Of a stretch of DNA of 21,981 nt, positions 1 to 7,900 are shown piece after piece. Source of the stretch: Clostridia bacterium (GTDB taxonomy: Bacteria; Bacillota_A; Clostridia; Oscillospirales; CAG-272); assembly GCA_017472105.1 (NCBI GenBank), contig JAFUQY010000005.1:1-21981 (forward strand), given 5' to 3'. Both the position numbers and the translations under genes were made by a program. A model generated the notes under the pieces. That model ran no database searches, was not told the origin of the DNA, and saw only the letters and a program-made list of their open reading frames with translations. Numbering within the stretch: the stretch's first letter is position 1; the number at the start of each line of letters is the position of its first letter.

Positions 1-109
1 ATGCGTATGCCAGCTCTTCCCCGTCACGATACAGGAGAACTGCGCATCCTGCGGCGTGTCCGTTCTTCACGTAAGCGTCGAGTATTTCCTGATATTTCTT
101 CTGAATCAT
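1..109 (-). CDS. Partial serine beta-lactamase-like hydrolase (N-terminus only)
   Basis: The first 36 codons of a minus-strand gene run off the left edge of the window. The start codon at 107-109 is preceded by GGAGG at 116-120, six bases away, a strong ribosome binding site. The translation starts MIQKKYQEILDAYVKNG and continues with GCAVLLYRDGEELAYA. A small/hydrophobic strand followed by a charged DG turn, at this distance from an N-terminal helix, is typical of class C beta-lactamase-like serine hydrolases (AmpC/EstB/penicillin-binding-protein-like family), where it forms the first strands of the fold. The catalytic SxxK motif would lie beyond the window edge, so the family call rests on a short stretch. 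There is no signal peptide, which suggests a cytoplasmic protein. Confidence 0.6.
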   Translation of the reverse strand, partial: MIQKKYQEILDAYVKNGHAAGCAVLLYRDGEELAYA

Positions 110-258
110 GTTTGTCCTCCGAATCAGAAACGGGCGCAGATCCAAGACCCAACGCCCGTCATGACGATTTGATTTTCACGCACACGCGCTTATGATTATA
201 ATTATGTTGTTAAAAATAAGGTAGTTATAATTATATTGTTAGGTACCGGTTTTCCGGT

Positions 259-442
259 TCAATGAAGTCCGGGTTTCCGGCTTACTGACGTCCGGATTTC
301 CGGTTCAATGACATCCGGGTTTCCGGTATTCATTCGTCCGATTTTCCGGTTCAATGACATCCGGGTTTCCGGTATTCATTCGTCCGGTTTTCCGGGTCAA
401 TGACATCCGGGTTTCCGGTATTCATTCGTCCGGATTTCCGGT
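259..442. repeat. Four tandem copies of a 46-bp unit (8 x 23-bp half-units)
   Basis: Units begin at 259, 305, 351 and 397, exactly 46 bases apart. Each unit divides into two related 23-base halves that end in a TCCGGRTTTCCGG-like core. The first copy (259-304) differs most from the others; the last three are nearly identical. A fragment of the core precedes the array near 246-258. The cores are small dyads of the form CCGG-N4-CCGG, so each half-unit could fold back on itself. The array ends at 442, the base next to the stop codon (443-445) of the minus-strand kinase gene, so it lies immediately 3' of that gene in its mRNA. There are no variable spacers as in CRISPR. Function is unknown; candidates are a 3' untranslated structure or replication slippage at a REP-like element. 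Confidence 0.92.
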
Positions 443-2011
443 TTACTTCAGCGTGTCAATCGCCGCTTTTTCTACGGGGAACGCCGCCTTGTACCGCTCG
501 AGGAACTTGTCAAATCCCGCGATGTCGTCGTCATCCGCCATGAGGGTCACGGATTCCACCCCTGCGAAGACGCGGTCATCAAGGTAATCCTCAAGGGTTT
601 CGCCGTCATTTCTGTTCAAGCAGTATGCCGCGAGCAGTGCCATGCCGTAGGGACCGCCGCTCGATGCCGTCTTCATCACGGAAACAGGTGCGCCGACCGC
701 TGCCGAGAGCATTCTCTGACCGGCTTCCGCTGTCTTGAAGAATCCGCCGTGGCCGTACAGCTTGTCGATGCGGATGTCCTCCACGGTGAGCAGATCCAGA
801 CCGATCTTGAGCGTTGCGAGCGCGGAGAGAAGGTGGGTTCTCATGAAGTTCGGGAGGGTGATTTTCGCGTCGGGTATGCGGAGGAACACGGGACGTCCCT
901 CATCCACATCGGTCACGCCCTCGCCGGAGAAGTAGTTGTACGACAGGAGTCCGCCGCAGTCCTTGTCCCCTTCCAGTGCAACGGAGAACAGGAGCGTGTA
1001 CAGCTCGTCATCGGTGAGCTTCACGCCGGCACGGTCAGCGAAGTCACGGAACAGACCCGCCCACGCGTTGATATCGGACGTGCAGTTGTTGCAGTGCACC
1101 ATGGCAACGGGAAGACCTGCGGGTGTGGTGACCATGTCGAGCTCACGGTGCATGCCGGGCATGTGATCCACGACGATCATCGCAAAGTCGGATGTACCCG
1201 CGGACACGTTGCCGGTGTAGACCTTGACGGAATTGGTCGCAGTCATGCCGGTACCCGCGTCACCTTCCGGAGGAGCAAACGGGATGCCGGGCCTGAGGTT
1301 TCCGGTGGGATCGAGGAACGCCGCACCTTCTTCGGTCAGCGAGCCCGCCCATTCACCCGCGCATTTCACAGCCGGGAGCACTTCGCGGATCGTCCAGGAG
1401 TAACCCTTTCCGCGCACGATTTCGTCGAACGTATCGAGCATTTTTTCGTCATAGCAGAGCCCGTCGGAGTCCACGGGGAACATCCCGGACGCTTCTCCGA
1501 TGCCGAGAACACGTTCGCCGGTGAGCTTGGTGTGGAGATAACCCGCAATGGTCGTGAAATGCGCGAGTTTGGAGAGATGCTCCTCGCCGTTCAGCATAGC
1601 CTGACCGAGATGCGCGATGCTCCACCGCTGAGGGATATTGAAGCCGAATTTTTCGGAGAGAAGAGCCGCCGCCTCGCCGGTGATGGTGTTGCGCCATGTC
1701 CGGAAGGGAGTGAGCAGATTTCCGTCCGCGTCAAACGGGAGGTAGCCGTGCATCATGCCGGAGATACCGATTGCCCCGACCGTGGTGAGCGGTTCGCCGA
1801 ATTTTGCGAGAACATCGTCCGCGAGAGCCTTGTAGCACGCACGGATGCCCTCGTGAACCGCGTCGAGAGAGTAGGTCCAGATGCCGTCGACGAGCTGATT
1901 TTCCCAGCCGTATCCGCCTTCGGCAATGACGTTATGGCATTCGTCGATGAGCACCGCCTTGATTCGCGTGGAGCCCAGCTCGATGCCGAGTGAGGTTTTG
2001 GTGAAGTTCAT
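443..2011 (-). CDS. FGGY-family carbohydrate kinase, probable L-ribulokinase
   Basis: This 522-residue cytoplasmic kinase is predicted to phosphorylate a pentulose with ATP. Given its place downstream of araA, L-ribulose is the likely substrate, giving L-ribulose 5-phosphate. Visible FGGY features are the phosphate-binding start GIELGSTRIKAVLID (residues 9-23), the substrate loop GISGMMHGYLPFDADG (82-97), GDAGTGM with the presumed catalytic Asp251, the GTS turn at 272-274, and the C-terminal ATP-fold segments YGHGGFFKTAEAG (419-431) and SSGGPYGMALLAAY (450-463). The sequence is not close to classical AraB and could be a xylulokinase-like enzyme recruited to the arabinose pathway, so no symbol is given. 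The start at 2009-2011 has AGGAAAGAG upstream. The stop codon abuts the tandem repeat at 259-442. No good promoter was seen just upstream, so transcription from araA is plausible. Confidence 0.88.
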   Translation of the reverse strand: MNFTKTSLGIELGSTRIKAVLIDECHNVIAEGGYGWENQLVDGIWTYSLDAVHEGIRACYKALADDVLAKFGEPLTTVGAIGISGMMHGYLPFDADGNLLTPFRTWRNTITGEAAALLSEKFGFNIPQRWSIAHLGQAMLNGEEHLSKLAHFTTIAGYLHTKLTGERVLGIGEASGMFPVDSDGLCYDEKMLDTFDEIVRGKGYSWTIREVLPAVKCAGEWAGSLTEEGAAFLDPTGNLRPGIPFAPPEGDAGTGMTATNSVKVYTGNVSAGTSDFAMIVVDHMPGMHRELDMVTTPAGLPVAMVHCNNCTSDINAWAGLFRDFADRAGVKLTDDELYTLLFSVALEGDKDCGGLLSYNYFSGEGVTDVDEGRPVFLRIPDAKITLPNFMRTHLLSALATLKIGLDLLTVEDIRIDKLYGHGGFFKTAEAGQRMLSAAVGAPVSVMKTASSGGPYGMALLAAYCLNRNDGETLEDYLDDRVFAGVESVTLMADDDDIAGFDKFLERYKAAFPVEKAAIDTLK

Positions 2012-2060
2012 AATATGCTCTTTCCTGTATGATTGATATGGTCTTATCCGGAAAATAATT

Positions 2061-2150
2061 GCTGTGCTGAATTTCCACGCAGAGATGAACGATTGTAGGG
2101 CGGGGGTTTACCTCCCGCCGCAAATTTCAGCTAACTCCGCGGCGGCACGC
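2061..2150. repeat. Dispersed repeat, copy A
   Basis: This 90-base sequence runs from GCTGTGCTGAATTTCC to CGGCGGCACGC. It matches 2658-2748 in the same orientation almost perfectly; the differences seen are one inserted C and one A/G change. It contains an imperfect hairpin centred on the TTTACC turn near 2106-2112, with GGCGGG and CCCGCC arms. It lies 50 bases upstream of the kinase start codon. Such GTAGGGCGG...CCCGCCG elements recur in intergenic DNA of many clostridial genomes; that is general knowledge and was not checked here. Confidence 0.9.
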
Positions 2151-2175
2151 TGACGGGCATTCCGTTGAAATCGTT

Positions 2176-2202
2176 CGCGGGAGATCAATGATCTCCCCTA
2201 CG
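2176..2202. repeat. Palindromic repeat, first copy
   Basis: The core is a perfect 19-base palindrome, GGGAGATCA-A-TGATCTCCC, flanked by CGC on the left and CTACG on the right. The same sequence occurs again at 2430-2455. It could form a nine-pair hairpin in RNA or DNA. There is no following T run in either direction, so it is not a typical intrinsic terminator. Confidence 0.85.
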
Positions 2203-2429
2203 AGATTTCACGTCTCTGCATAACAGATGCAATCGCTGGAATACCGTGAATTAAATTCTTCAACACGCGTTACCCATGAGGCAGATACGTACGATTTCGT
2301 AGGGGCGCCGTTTTTATGAAAAACGCTTGGTCGTCCGCCGAAAAATTCACGACCGCATTTCCGTCAGCAGCGACGACAGGGTGTCCATTGGAATTTCGCG
2401 TGACGACAGGCAGATTGTGCAGATTTTTT

Positions 2430-2455
2430 CGCGGGAGATCAATGATCTCCCCTAC
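2430..2455. repeat. Palindromic repeat, second copy
   Basis: This is a second copy of the palindrome at 2176-2202, with the same 19-base core (GGGAGATCA-A-TGATCTCCC), the same CGC left flank and a CCTAC right flank, in the same orientation. It lies in the middle of the araA-kinase gap. Confidence 0.85.
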
Positions 2456-2657
2456 TGGAATCGCACGAAGGTGCCTTATAGGGGACGTCAGCCGGTGTCG
2501 GAAAGCAGTTCGTTTTCGGTGTATTACCGTAGCTGAACTATTAACGGTTTCAGTGTCTGTAAAACACGCCCGATTTTCCGTCAGCAGACCCGGAGATCGA
2601 TGACACCCCGTCTGTAAATCCCAACCGCATCACCGTCAGCAGCGCCGCGTTATCTCA

Positions 2658-2748
2658 GCTGTGCTGAATTTCCACGCAGAGATGAACGATTCGTAGGGCG
2701 GGGGTTTACCTCCCGCCGCAAATTTCAGCTGACTCCGCGGCGGCACGC
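2658..2748. repeat. Dispersed repeat, copy B
   Basis: This is the second copy of the 90-base repeat at 2061-2150, in direct orientation, 91 bases long because of one inserted C in the GATTCGTAGGG part. It is followed by AAGGCACCGCCCTACGG, which adds a further CCGCCCTAC arm that can pair with the GTAGGGCGG inside the repeat. It sits about 70 bases downstream of the araA stop codon, in the sense of transcription. Confidence 0.9.
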
Positions 2749-2816
2749 AAGGCACCGCCCTACGGTATATTGAAATTATGTGTACAGCCCCATTCATTCT
2801 GCATTATGCATTGCAA

Positions 2817-4289
2817 TTATCTCAGCTTCCACGCAAGATCGTTCCAGATCAGCTTGTTTTTCAGCGATTCCACGGTGGTTTCCCTGCCGATGTGGATGTA
2901 TTCGATGCCCATCATGTCCGCCCAGTCTTCGAGCATGTCCGCGGTTGCGTCGTAGCTGAGAACGGTGTGGTGTGCGCCGCCTGCGAGGATCCACAGCTTC
3001 GCGCCGGTGCAGAGATCCGGGTACGCTCTCCACATCACGCGTGCGACGGGGAGATTGGGCATATCCATGATCGGCTCAACCGCTTCGATGTCCTGCACGA
3101 TCAGACGCATTCTGCCGCCCATGTCGACGAGGGAGCATACGGTGCCGCAGCCCTTCTTGCCTTCGAATACGAGACGGGCGGGATCCTTGTCGTTCATGCC
3201 GATGCCGAGGTGGTGGGTTTCAATCTTCGGCTTGTCTGCGGCGAGGGTCGGGCATACTTCCAGCATGTGCGCGCCGAGGGAGTATTCCATGCCTTCGGTG
3301 AGGTGATAGGTGTAGTCTTCCATGAACGCGGAGCCGCCGCCCATGCCTTCGCACATCACCTTGATGATACGGGTCATTGCCGCAACCTTCCAGTCGCCTT
3401 CACCGCCGTAGCCGTAGCCCTGTTCCATGAGTCTCTGGGATGCAAGACCCGGAAGCTGTTCCATGCCGTAGAGGTCTTCGAAGGTGTTGGTGTAAGCCTT
3501 CGCGCCGACGGAATCGAGGTGACGCTTGATCGCGATTTCTTCTCTCGCCTGATAGCGCACATGGTCGATCTTGTCGGTGTTCATTTCGTACTTTTCCGCG
3601 TATTCCGCCATGAGCGCGTCGATTTCTTCTTCGGTGACGGCGTTCATTTCCTTCACGAGATCGCCGACCGCCCAGGTGTTGACTTCCCATCCGAGAACGC
3701 GCTGCGCTTCAACTTTGTCGCCTTCCGTAACCGCAACGTTTCTCATGTTGTCGCCGAAGCGGCATACCTTGAGGTTCCGGCTTTCATCCACAGCGGCAGC
3801 CGCTCTCATCCAGAGACCGAGTTCACGGAGAGGCGCTTCGTCCTTCCAGTAGCCCATGATGACCTTGACTGCCTTGCCGAGACGCGCGCCGATGAAGCCG
3901 TGTTCACGGTCGCCGTGTGCAGCCTGATTGAGGTTCATGAAGTCCATGTCGATCTCGTCGTTCGGGATTTAGCGGTTGTACTGGGTTGCGAAGTGGCAGC
4001 GGGGCTTCTGGAGAATTTCCAGCCCGTTGATCCACATCTTGGAGGGGCTGAACGTGTGGCACCATGTCACGATACCGCAGCAGTTGTCGTCGTAGTTGGC
4101 TTCTTTTGCGAGACGTGTAATCTCCTCACTGGTCTTGACGGTTGCCTTGTAGACGAATTTGTAGGGGATGTATTCGCTTTCGTTGATGGTGTCCGCCATT
4201 TCCTGTGCACGTGCGGCAACGGTTTCAAGCACCTCGGGCCCGTACAGGTGCTGGCTGCCGACGACGAACCAGAATTCTCTTGCTTTCAT
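2817..4289 (-). pseudogene. araA: L-arabinose isomerase, interrupted by an in-frame TAA
   Basis: AraA converts L-arabinose to L-ribulose in the cytoplasm. The reading frame covers 491 codons, close to the usual family length of about 500. It has the family N-terminus (EFWFVVGSQHLYGPE; HTFSPSKMWINGLEIL), but codon 107 (3969-3971) is TAA, in the sentence HFATQYNR-stop-IPNDEIDMDFMNLNQ. The frame is kept on both sides and nothing is deleted, so a single substitution (for example GAA to TAA) explains it. Motifs with the expected metal and catalytic residues all lie after the stop: FMEDYTYH (around codon 324), HMLEVCP (344), HHLGIG (360) and GGAHHT (440). The start at 4287-4289 has GGAGG nine bases upstream (4299-4303). 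Restart at the ATG of codon 115 would lose the N-terminal domain. The change could be a real loss of function, a strain variant or a sequence error. Confidence 0.9.
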
Positions 4290-4334
4290 TTGGGTAGTCC
4301 TCCGTAAGTTTATGGTATTTTTGTATTTGATGCA

Positions 4335-4363
4335 ATTATAGCACAATTTTCGCCCCGGTGCAA
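4335..4363 (-). promoter_or_regulatory. Sigma-A promoter for araA and the kinase
   Basis: Read on the minus strand, the sequence is TTGCAC (4358-4363), a 17-base spacer and a perfect TATAAT (4335-4340), 45 bases from the araA start codon. This is a near-consensus vegetative promoter. No clear AraR-like operator was seen around it. Confidence 0.85.
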
Positions 4364-4456
4364 TGACTGAGCCGGAGAAAAAGTTGATCGATCCTGAGAT
4401 TGGGGGTGTTTCATCACGCACAGTATTGTATGTCAGCATGACCAACGCCGCCTCTT

Positions 4457-4768
4457 GTCATTCAGAGGGCGAAGATCACTGACGATTCAGCCATACACAG
4501 TGCCCGATGAATCTGTGCACATTCTGCTCGGTTCTGAATATGTCCGTGGTATTCTTCACTATTCAGGTGAAGGTTACACACGAACAGTTTACACGAATAG
4601 TTTACACAAATATAATGTCAGCAAATGATTCGTTATGACAAAGTGAGTCCCCTTCAGCCGAACCGATACGACAACCACAGACATCTGCCGATCGGTGCCG
4701 GATGTACACGGATTCTTCGGGCAGGATGTCGGGCTTTGATTTACAGGATAGCCCGCCCTCTGAATGAC
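4457..4768. repeat. Inverted-repeat-bounded, MITE-like intergenic element
   Basis: GTCATTCAGAGGGCG at 4457-4471 and its perfect reverse complement CGCCCTCTGAATGAC at 4754-4768 bound 282 bases without a convincing gene. A GAAG...GATTC motif inside the left end has a counterpart GGATTCTTCGGGC inside the right end. Near 4578-4610 there is a short 13-base tandem repeat of the form ACACGAAYAGTTT. The element lies between the divergent araA and protease promoters. A miniature transposable element is possible but no target duplication was recognised. Confidence 0.5.
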
Positions 4769-4886
4769 TGAATTGCACGTTTGGCATATAAACGCTTTGC
4801 TCAACTAAATTTCGACGAAATAATCCCCTAACCCATCCCATTCCACGTTCAAGTATATCACGCCTCCGGGGTTTTGTCAAGAATAC

Positions 4887-4915
4887 TTGCAAGGCGCGGG
4901 CGGGTGTGATATAAT
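4887..4915 (+). promoter_or_regulatory. Sigma-A promoter for the subtilase gene
   Basis: TTGCAA (4887-4892), a 17-base GC-rich spacer and a perfect TATAAT (4910-4915) lie 32 bases before the start codon at 4948. This gives a short leader and excludes the ATG at 4918, which would fall at or before the transcription start. Confidence 0.85.
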
Positions 4916-4947
4916 AGATGTACCATACTCCACTGAGGATTCCTTTT

Positions 4948-7900
4948 ATGAAACACAATTTTTTCCATAAATCCGTCTCCCTCATCCTTGCGGCGCTGAT
5001 GCTTCCGGTGTCTCCGATTTCCGCGGATGATGGGATTTCCGTCACCCCGTCCGATCTTGTCCCGTCCCGCGGCGTGTTCGGCGAGGTCATTCCCGCATCC
5101 CGCACCGACGATACCGATGCATCCTCCGGGGACGTGCGCGTATCCGTGATCCTTGAGGACGACTGCGCCATCGACGCGGGTTTCGCCGACAGCAATTCAC
5201 GAGACGCCGTAACCTACCGGCAGGCACTTCTCACGAAGCAGGACGAGATCGCCGGTGATATCTCCCGCTGTGCCCTTGACGGGGACGAGCTGGATGTGGT
5301 GTGGAATCTCACCCTCGCCGCCAATCTCATCTCCGCGAACGTGCCCGAATCCGCACTGGAAGACATCCTCGCCGTCGACGGAGTTGCGGACGTCATCGTC
5401 GAGACCGTGTACTACCCCTGCGTCGTTGACCGCGAGGAAGTGAACGATCCTGCCATGGCGACCTCATCCGCGATGACGGGTACCACTGCCGCATGGGCGG
5501 AAGGCTACACCGGTGCGGGTCAGCGCGTCGCCGTCATTGACACGGGTACGGACACCGACCACATCTCCTTCGACGAGGGTGCGTTCCTCCATGCCCTCTC
5601 CGAGAGCGACACCGGGTGGGATCTTCTGGATGCTGATGAAATTGCGTCCGTGTGGGATCAGCTCAACCTCTCGCAGAAGTACAAGGGCACGCCTGAGAGT
5701 CTCTACATCAATGCGAAGCTCCCGTTCGGGTACAACTACATCGACCGGAACAACAACGTCACCCACGACCGCGACTCCCAAGGCTCCCACGGCTCCCATG
5801 TCGCAGGAATTGCCGCCGCCAACCGCTACATCCCGACCGGGGACGGCTACGCTGACGCACATGACGCGGTTGCCATGGCAGGTGCCGCACCGGACTGTCA
5901 GCTTCTGACCATGAAGGTCTTCGGCAGAAACGGCGGCGCGTACGACTCCGACTACATGGCAGCGATTGAGGACGCCATCGTGCTCGGATGCGATGCGGTC
6001 AATCTCTCCCTCGGAACAGCGGGTGCGGGCTCGAGCCGTTCTTCCGTGACCGTGTTCCAGGAAATTCTCGACAATCTCTCCAAAACCTCCACCGTCGTGA
6101 CCGTATCCGGCGGCAACTCCTATTCGTGGGCATATGCCGCCTCTCCCCTGTCGAACTCCGGCGGATGGGGCTATCCCTACGCTGACCGGGGCAATTTCTC
6201 CACCGCAACCGCGCCCGGCACCTTCACGAACAATCTCTCCGTCGCGTCTGCGGAAAACGACGGTTCGGTCGATCCCTATCTCATCTGCGGCGGCATGCGG
6301 ATTTTCTACACCGAAACCGCCATCTACGGCAACGTCTCCTTCGCATCCGAGCCGGGCGAGTACACATTTGTCTTCCTCCCGGACGCGGGCAATGAAGACG
6401 CCGACTGTGCCGCTCTCACGGATGTGCTGGCGGGAAACATCGCTGTCATCCGGCGCGGAGAAACCACCTTTGCCGAAAAAGCGAACGCCGCCGTCATGCA
6501 CGGAGCCGCAGGGGTCATCATCGTCAACAGCGAGGACGCTGTGCTGAACATGGATCTGATGGCGTACTACTTTAACAGCCCCGTCGCATCCGTCACCCTC
6601 TCCGGCGGTGAAATTCTACTTGAGAGCGCCGAAGCCGTCACGGATGAAAACGGAAACGTCCTCTGTTACACCGGAGAAGTCACCATATCCGACGGAAAGG
6701 GCGCGCATGTCTACGGCTCGGAAAACTACACGATGAGCGACTTCTCCTCGTGGGGCATTCCGTCCTCGCTTGAGCTGAAGCCCGAGATCACCACGCCCGG
6801 CGGCAGAATCTACTCCGTCGACGGCTCCGTGAAGTCCGGGGATGCGTACAAGGTCATGTCCGGCACATCGATGGCGGCTCCTCAGGCTGCGGGAATGACC
6901 GCCGTTCTCGCGCAGTACATTGAGGAAAACGACCTCACCGCCAAAACCGGACTTACCTCCCGGACGCTTGCGCAGAGCCTTCTTCTCTCGACCGCGCAGG
7001 TGCTCACCGATCCCGCATCCGACTACGGCACGCCCTACTCCGTCATGAAGCAGGGTGCGGGTCTGGCAAACGTCGGCGCGGCGGTTTCAGCGGACTCCTA
7101 CCTCATCATGGACGACGGCACAAACGCGGGTGCGGCTGACGGCAAGATCAAAGCCGAGCTCGGAGACGACCCGGAACGCACCGGCATTTACACCTACGGC
7201 TTCACGCTGTACAACCTCACCGATGAGGACACAACCTACGCCTTCGCCGGCGAATATTTCACGCAGGATTTCTTCGCCGACAGTGCAAACGACGCGGGAG
7301 ACACGGCGATTTTCATGGATGAGACGACCTACCCGCTTCTCATGCACACGACATACACCGCGGACGGGGCTGAAATCACCTCCGAGCCCGGCATTTTCGC
7401 CCGCGACTTCAACGGGGACGGCGACATTGACGAAAACGACGGTCAGGCACTGCTCGATTACGCGGTCGGTGTGCGGGATTCGATCCATGACGCCGACAAC
7501 GCTGACCTCAACGCCGACGGACGGGTGGATTCGTACGATGCGTACCTCTTCTTCACGTCCTACTCCGACGCGGCAGTGAGTGTACCGGCGAACGGCAAAG
7601 TCCACATCACGGTGACGGCGGCCCTCAGCGAAGACTACGCGGAGTTCCTCACCGGATACATGGAAAACGGCTTCTATATTGAAGGCTACACGACGGTCCG
7701 CGCGCTGACAACCGACGACGGCGAGGTGGGTGAAACGCACGCCATCCCCGTGATCGGCTACTTCGGCTCGTGGACGGACATGCCCATGTTTGATGTCGGC
7801 ACCGCAGTCGAATACCTCTCCGGGGACGAGACCCGCACGCCATACCTCTACACAGCGCGGAAGAGTGCGGCATACTACGCCAACGCCCTGACCCTCACCT

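Larger units (their letters stand above)
2012..2816. other. Repeat-rich gap between araA and the kinase
   Basis: These 805 bases contain no convincing gene. They hold two copies of a 90/91-bp repeat (2061-2150, 2658-2748), two copies of a perfect 19-bp palindrome (within 2176-2202 and 2430-2455), a related GTAGGGGCG fragment near 2299-2309, and three CCGTCAGCAG motifs around 2360, 2579 and 2632. Short open frames here have repeated, low-information protein sequence and no ribosome binding sites. The gap separates two genes expected to be co-transcribed on the minus strand, so the repeats would be transcribed as an internal untranslated region if the operon is intact. Confidence 0.7.

Noticed and set aside
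1..195. Plus-strand open frame at the left edge
   Set aside because: It is the antisense of the hydrolase N-terminus, which has a strong ribosome binding site and a family-like sequence on the minus strand.
259..442. CRISPR array
   Set aside because: The units are contiguous, all parts repeat, and there are no unique spacers or cas genes.
2316..2603. Open frame in the araA-kinase gap
   Set aside because: It lies in repeat-rich DNA, covers the palindromic repeat, lacks a ribosome binding site and gives an unpatterned protein.
3969..3971. Recoding or an alternative genetic code reading TAA as an amino acid
   Set aside because: TAA is used as the true stop of other genes here (kinase, accA, fabD, fabK, protease), and no selenocysteine or pyrrolysine context applies to TAA.
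749..4307. Long plus-strand open frames opposite the kinase and araA (for example 749-1993 and 2778-4307)
   Set aside because: They are antisense shadows of GC-rich coding sequence, with His/Val/Arg-rich non-family protein sequence and no ribosome binding sites. The second one also stays open across the intergenic gap by chance.
4578..4610. 13-base tandem repeat as an iteron or operator
   Set aside because: Only two full copies plus a partial are seen, in AT-rich DNA, with no linked replication or regulatory gene.
4918..4947. Upstream ATG as the protease start
   Set aside because: It lies three bases after the -10 box and would put ten residues before the signal peptide. The ATG at 4948 has GAGG at the right distance.
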